From Carnobacterium maltaromaticum DSM 20342 (lineage in GTDB: Bacteria > Bacillota > Bacilli > Lactobacillales > Carnobacteriaceae), in contig NZ_JQMX01000001.1 of the NCBI RefSeq assembly GCF_000744945.1, positions 2,852,001 to 2,916,000 on the forward strand: DNA of 64,000 bases, read 5' to 3'. A program made the translations under genes and the position numbers. The notes under the pieces were generated by a model. The model made no database searches. It saw nothing but the letters and a program-made list of their open reading frames with translations, and was not told where the DNA came from. Positions 61,038 through 64,000 of this stretch are shown in pieces; the first letter of the stretch is position 1, and each line of letters starts with the position of its first letter.

Positions 61038-64000
61038 ATGAATAAATTAAGAAATAAGTTAGTTGGAGCTACACTGTTAAGTATGTTAGCAGTTCCTATG
61101 ATAATTGGAGTGCTACATGTACCTATAGGACTTAAGGCGATAACGGAAGCAGATATTTCAGCTGAAAAGGAAAGCATCAGTATGGTGAATTCAGTTCCTC
61201 GACCTGGTGAAAATATTGTAGTTACAAAAGAAAATTTTTTAGAACATTTTACTCTTTCTGGAACTGCAGCATATAGTTCAGATACGGGAATTGTTACTTT
61301 GACACCTGATTTACCTAGTAGTGCAGGAAGTTTTACTATGGATAGTCAAATAGATCTTGCTAGTTCTTTTTATTTAACAGGTAGAGTAAACCTAGGTAAT
61401 AAAGCTGAACAGCAAGGCGGAGCTGACGGAATGGGTTTTGGTTTTCATAGCGGAGATGTACATTCAATTGGACGACATGGAAATGGTATGGGCTTAGCGC
61501 AATTACCAAATGTATTTGGTTTTAAACTAGATACGTATTATAATGGTTCCCATCAAAATAGTGAAGGAATTGCTGCAGATCCTTGGCTTAATAATCCTAC
61601 TGGTTCACGCGTCGCAGCCTTTGGTGCTTTTGTGCACAGTCCGAATGCTATATTAACTACGGAGCAAAATTCAATGTTGGAAATCCCGGCTCCAAGTAAT
61701 AACCAATTTAGAGATTTTTATATGGCATATGATACGATTGAAGATAAAGTGAAAATCGTCTATAACGGTCAAATTTGGGAACGTGACATTAGTACGTGGC
61801 ATACTGGGTTAGATGCTCTTTCCTTTATTGTCTCTGCTTCAACAGGTCAGTATCATAATTTACAACAATTTGAGTTTACTTCGATGGAGTATACGCCTAA
61901 AGTATTTGAAGGTAATGCCGTCCAACAGCAAGTAACGCTCGGAGAAAGTTTAGCGACAAGAGATCTTCAATCTTTTGTAACGAATGTGACTTATGGAGAT
62001 ATACCTTTAAACCCCAATGAATATAATGTGACGCTAAAAGATATTGAAAATGATTTAGTCGGCACGGGGAAAGCTACAGTAATTGTAGAACATAATTTTT
62101 TAGGAGTACGTACAGAAATAGAAGTTCCTCTTGATGTTCGTTGGGGAGATACGATTTTAGCTAAGGGGTGGGGTGACTTAAGTGTTGGAGCCTATACGTA
62201 TCACCCTGCAGAAAATAAAGTAACTGCGAACCAGGGAACAATCAATTCGTCTACACAAGTTCATCCTAATTTTACCAATAGATATTATTCAGTTAACTTG
62301 TATAATTTAACGAGCGGGGCTCAAAAAATTACAGATGCGAGAAACTATGTGTCTCATAGTGTAACGGGACAAGTGTCACCATTCGATGCAATTAATCAAT
62401 TTTCAAATGGTACTCGAGTGGCGTCAACTCAAGTAGGGGATATTATTGAGTTGACACATGAAGAATCTCCCAATCGTCTTAGACAGATTGTGAGTGGACA
62501 AGAACAGCCGCTACGTACTAACAAAAATACAAGTTTTCTTGAATTAACAGTAAGTGGATATCAACAGCTACACTTTAATTTATTGAATGTTAAAAGTAAT
62601 GGTGAAATTTCAAAATGGACAACGAATGATGAAATAGATGGTATGTTAGGAGAATTTTTAACGAACTCTGATTTTGAAACGGTTAGAATTATTGGTTTTA
62701 GTGAGTATCCAGATCGTTCAACTGTGGGAAACTCAATAGGGAAAATATTAGTTGAAGAATCGTTATCTACAGGAAATAAGGTTCAATATGAGTATGAAGT
62801 GAATTTTGAAGTAGCTGCAGTACCTGAATCAATTGAAGTAAGCCCAAAAATAGCAACAATAAAAACTGGGGAAACCCAGCAGTTATCAGCAAAAGTCTTA
62901 CCAGAAAATAGTGTGAACACGGATCTTAAATGGACAAGTTCGAATGAAGAACTTGCTACAGTTGATGAAGAGGGAATCGTTTTTGGCAAACGACGAGGAG
63001 AAGTTGAAATTAGCGTAGAAACAACAAATGGATTAACAGATAGAGCAACAATTCAAATTGTTAATATAGAAATTCCATCGATTGATCCATCTAATCCGTC
63101 GTTAGAGGTAGACAAAGAGAATCCTAATGAAGGAAGTTTAGCTATTCGTTATGCCTCATCACTTAATTTTGGAGAAACTACTGTAGTTGGAAATGGTCAA
63201 GAATTAATTGCTTTACCTTCAAAAGATCAGGATGGTAGAGATATTTTAAACATGGTAACCATACAAGATATACGCCCTGAAGCTCAAAGAGATGGCTGGC
63301 AACTTCAAGTTCGACAAACAAGAGAATTAATAGGCGGGTCACAAATTATAATGACTCCTTTTGTACATGAAAGTCATCTTGCTGGAGATAGCATAAGCGT
63401 ATATGAAGGTGACTTTATTCCAAATACAGATAGTCAAATTTTTGCATCAGCAAGTGAAGCTAATTCTAATCAAATTATTTCTTTTGGGATGCATAACCCA
63501 CAAGAAGAAGGTGTAAGATTATTAATTCCACCAGGAATGGGTGCTGGAAGTTATCAAACAAATCTCCATTGGAATTTAGTCTCAGGTCCTAACCAGAAGA
63601 GAGAAGATTTTAGTTTTAGGTTTAGTGGCACTGAGGGAAATTCAGAAGCAAGTGTAACGGGATACAATGGTTCAGGTAAAAATGTTACTATCCCCAGAGA
63701 GGTTACAAATACAGCAGCTGGATGGACAACTCCAACTCCAGTTACTTCAATTGGTGATGGTGCTTTTCGTAATAAGGGCTTAACTAGTCTTCAAATTCCA
63801 AACTCTATTACCTCAATCGGATATCAAGCACTACGTGAAAATCAATTAAAAACATTAATACTTCCAAATTCATTAATTTCAATTGGAAATGGAGCGTTGG
63901 AACACAATCAATTAACGGAAATAGAGATTCCGGATACTGTCACCTCCATTGGGGAATGGGCCTTTAATGATAATCAGTTAGCAACAGTTGGAATGTCAAA
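61038..64000 (+). CDS. lectin-like/Big2/WxL/LRR surface protein, partial (C-terminus beyond window)
   Basis: The frame from ATG 61038, ten bases after AAAGGAG, stays open to the right edge: 987 complete codons seen with no stop. Signal peptide (to about 35), an L-type lectin-like domain (about 60-295; [11 protein letters not shown] and LDTYYNG), MucBP-like or linker region (about 300-590), a Big2 domain (about 595-675; [12 protein letters not shown]), a full WxL domain (about 685-850; GWQLQV and LHWNL), then BspA-type leucine-rich repeats (from about 860; IPNSITSIG). The WxL domain is internal, not C-terminal. A wall-bound carbohydrate-binding adhesin is likely. Confidence 0.88.
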   Translation, partial: MNKLRNKLVGATLLSMLAVPMIIGVLHVPIGLKAITEADISAEKESISMVNSVPRPGENIVVTKENFLEHFTLSGTAAYSSDTGIVTLTPDLPSSAGSFTMDSQIDLASSFYLTGRVNLGNKAEQQGGADGMGFGFHSGDVHSIGRHGNGMGLAQLPNVFGFKLDTYYNGSHQNSEGIAADPWLNNPTGSRVAAFGAFVHSPNAILTTEQNSMLEIPAPSNNQFRDFYMAYDTIEDKVKIVYNGQIWERDISTWHTGLDALSFIVSASTGQYHNLQQFEFTSMEYTPKVFEGNAVQQQVTLGESLATRDLQSFVTNVTYGDIPLNPNEYNVTLKDIENDLVGTGKATVIVEHNFLGVRTEIEVPLDVRWGDTILAKGWGDLSVGAYTYHPAENKVTANQGTINSSTQVHPNFTNRYYSVNLYNLTSGAQKITDARNYVSHSVTGQVSPFDAINQFSNGTRVASTQVGDIIELTHEESPNRLRQIVSGQEQPLRTNKNTSFLELTVSGYQQLHFNLLNVKSNGEISKWTTNDEIDGMLGEFLTNSDFETVRIIGFSEYPDRSTVGNSIGKILVEESLSTGNKVQYEYEVNFEVAAVPESIEVSPKIATIKTGETQQLSAKVLPENSVNTDLKWTSSNEELATVDEEGIVFGKRRGEVEISVETTNGLTDRATIQIVNIEIPSIDPSNPSLEVDKENPNEGSLAIRYASSLNFGETTVVGNGQELIALPSKDQDGRDILNMVTIQDIRPEAQRDGWQLQVRQTRELIGGSQIIMTPFVHESHLAGDSISVYEGDFIPNTDSQIFASASEANSNQIISFGMHNPQEEGVRLLIPPGMGAGSYQTNLHWNLVSGPNQKREDFSFRFSGTEGNSEASVTGYNGSGKNVTIPREVTNTAAGWTTPTPVTSIGDGAFRNKGLTSLQIPNSITSIGYQALRENQLKTLILPNSLISIGNGALEHNQLTEIEIPDTVTSIGEWAFNDNQLATVGMS

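Noticed and set aside
1..64000. tRNA, rRNA, riboswitch or replication origin
   Set aside because: No cloverleaf, rRNA segment, known riboswitch core or DnaA-box cluster was recognised by reading; a covariance-model scan was not possible here.

Overview
The window comes from a low-GC Gram-positive bacterium of the Lactobacillales. The evidence is strong GGAGG ribosome binding sites, AT-rich codons, LPXTG, NEAT and sortase B surface proteins, WxL and DUF916/DUF3324 cell-wall loci and Mga-like regulators. The combination of NifJ, a ComK-like reading frame and many WxL proteins suggests Carnobacterium or a close relative (Vagococcus/Enterococcus). That placement is inference, not a database match.

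Layout. (1) 1-3886, minus strand: a secreted papain-type (C1) peptidase with a bacterial Ig domain, followed by two tandem paralogous WxL proteins, the second cut off by the window edge. (2) 4303-23857, mostly housekeeping or accessory singletons: a DUF218 protein, pyruvate:ferredoxin oxidoreductase (nifJ, frameshifted), a ComK-like gene with an in-frame stop, an MFS transporter, a 1.7-kDa-residue-scale cell-wall subtilase with LPKTG anchor (1728 aa), Ada plus a PEP-mutase-family protein, a YhgE/Pip protein, MscL, a lipoprotein and a zinc-ribbon membrane protein. (3) 24185-36525: an AT-rich 0.7-kb leader with three similar dyads, then an exopolysaccharide/capsule operon. It encodes a lipoprotein, glycosyltransferases (one split at an A9 tract), Wzz-like protein, BY-kinase, polymerase, an SGNH-like protein, a priming sugar transferase, flippase, nucleotide-sugar dehydrogenase and epimerase. 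(4) 36602-37842: an IS3-family (IS150-like) element. (5) 37945-41862: a repetitive secreted surface protein with no visible anchor, then remnants of an XRE regulator/small membrane protein pair. (6) 42619-48498: a Fur-controlled haem-acquisition locus with two NEAT proteins, a haem-binding lipoprotein, a permease and sortase B. (7) 48952-64000: consecutive WxL loci containing a small LPXTG protein, WxL proteins, three DUF916/DUF3324 proteins, a WxL protein with leucine-rich repeats, a 72-aa protein, two Mga-like regulators on opposite strands, and a lectin-WxL-leucine-rich-repeat protein running off the right edge.

How it works together. Much of the window builds the cell surface. The EPS operon makes and exports a polysaccharide. 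Sortase B fixes NEAT proteins that pass haem to the lipoprotein/permease. The WxL proteins would be held on peptidoglycan with the DUF916/DUF3324 membrane-anchored partners, under the Mga-like regulators. At least four genes look broken or frame-interrupted: nifJ, the comK-like gene, one glycosyltransferase and the XRE regulator. Several breaks lie in short homopolymers, so the reader should separate real decay or phase variation from sequencing error. The best candidates for something little described are: a small protein family present once beside the EPS operon and once in the WxL operon; the glycosyltransferase with an in-phase A AAA AAC slip site; the peptidase plus tandem WxL unit; and the three-dyad leader.
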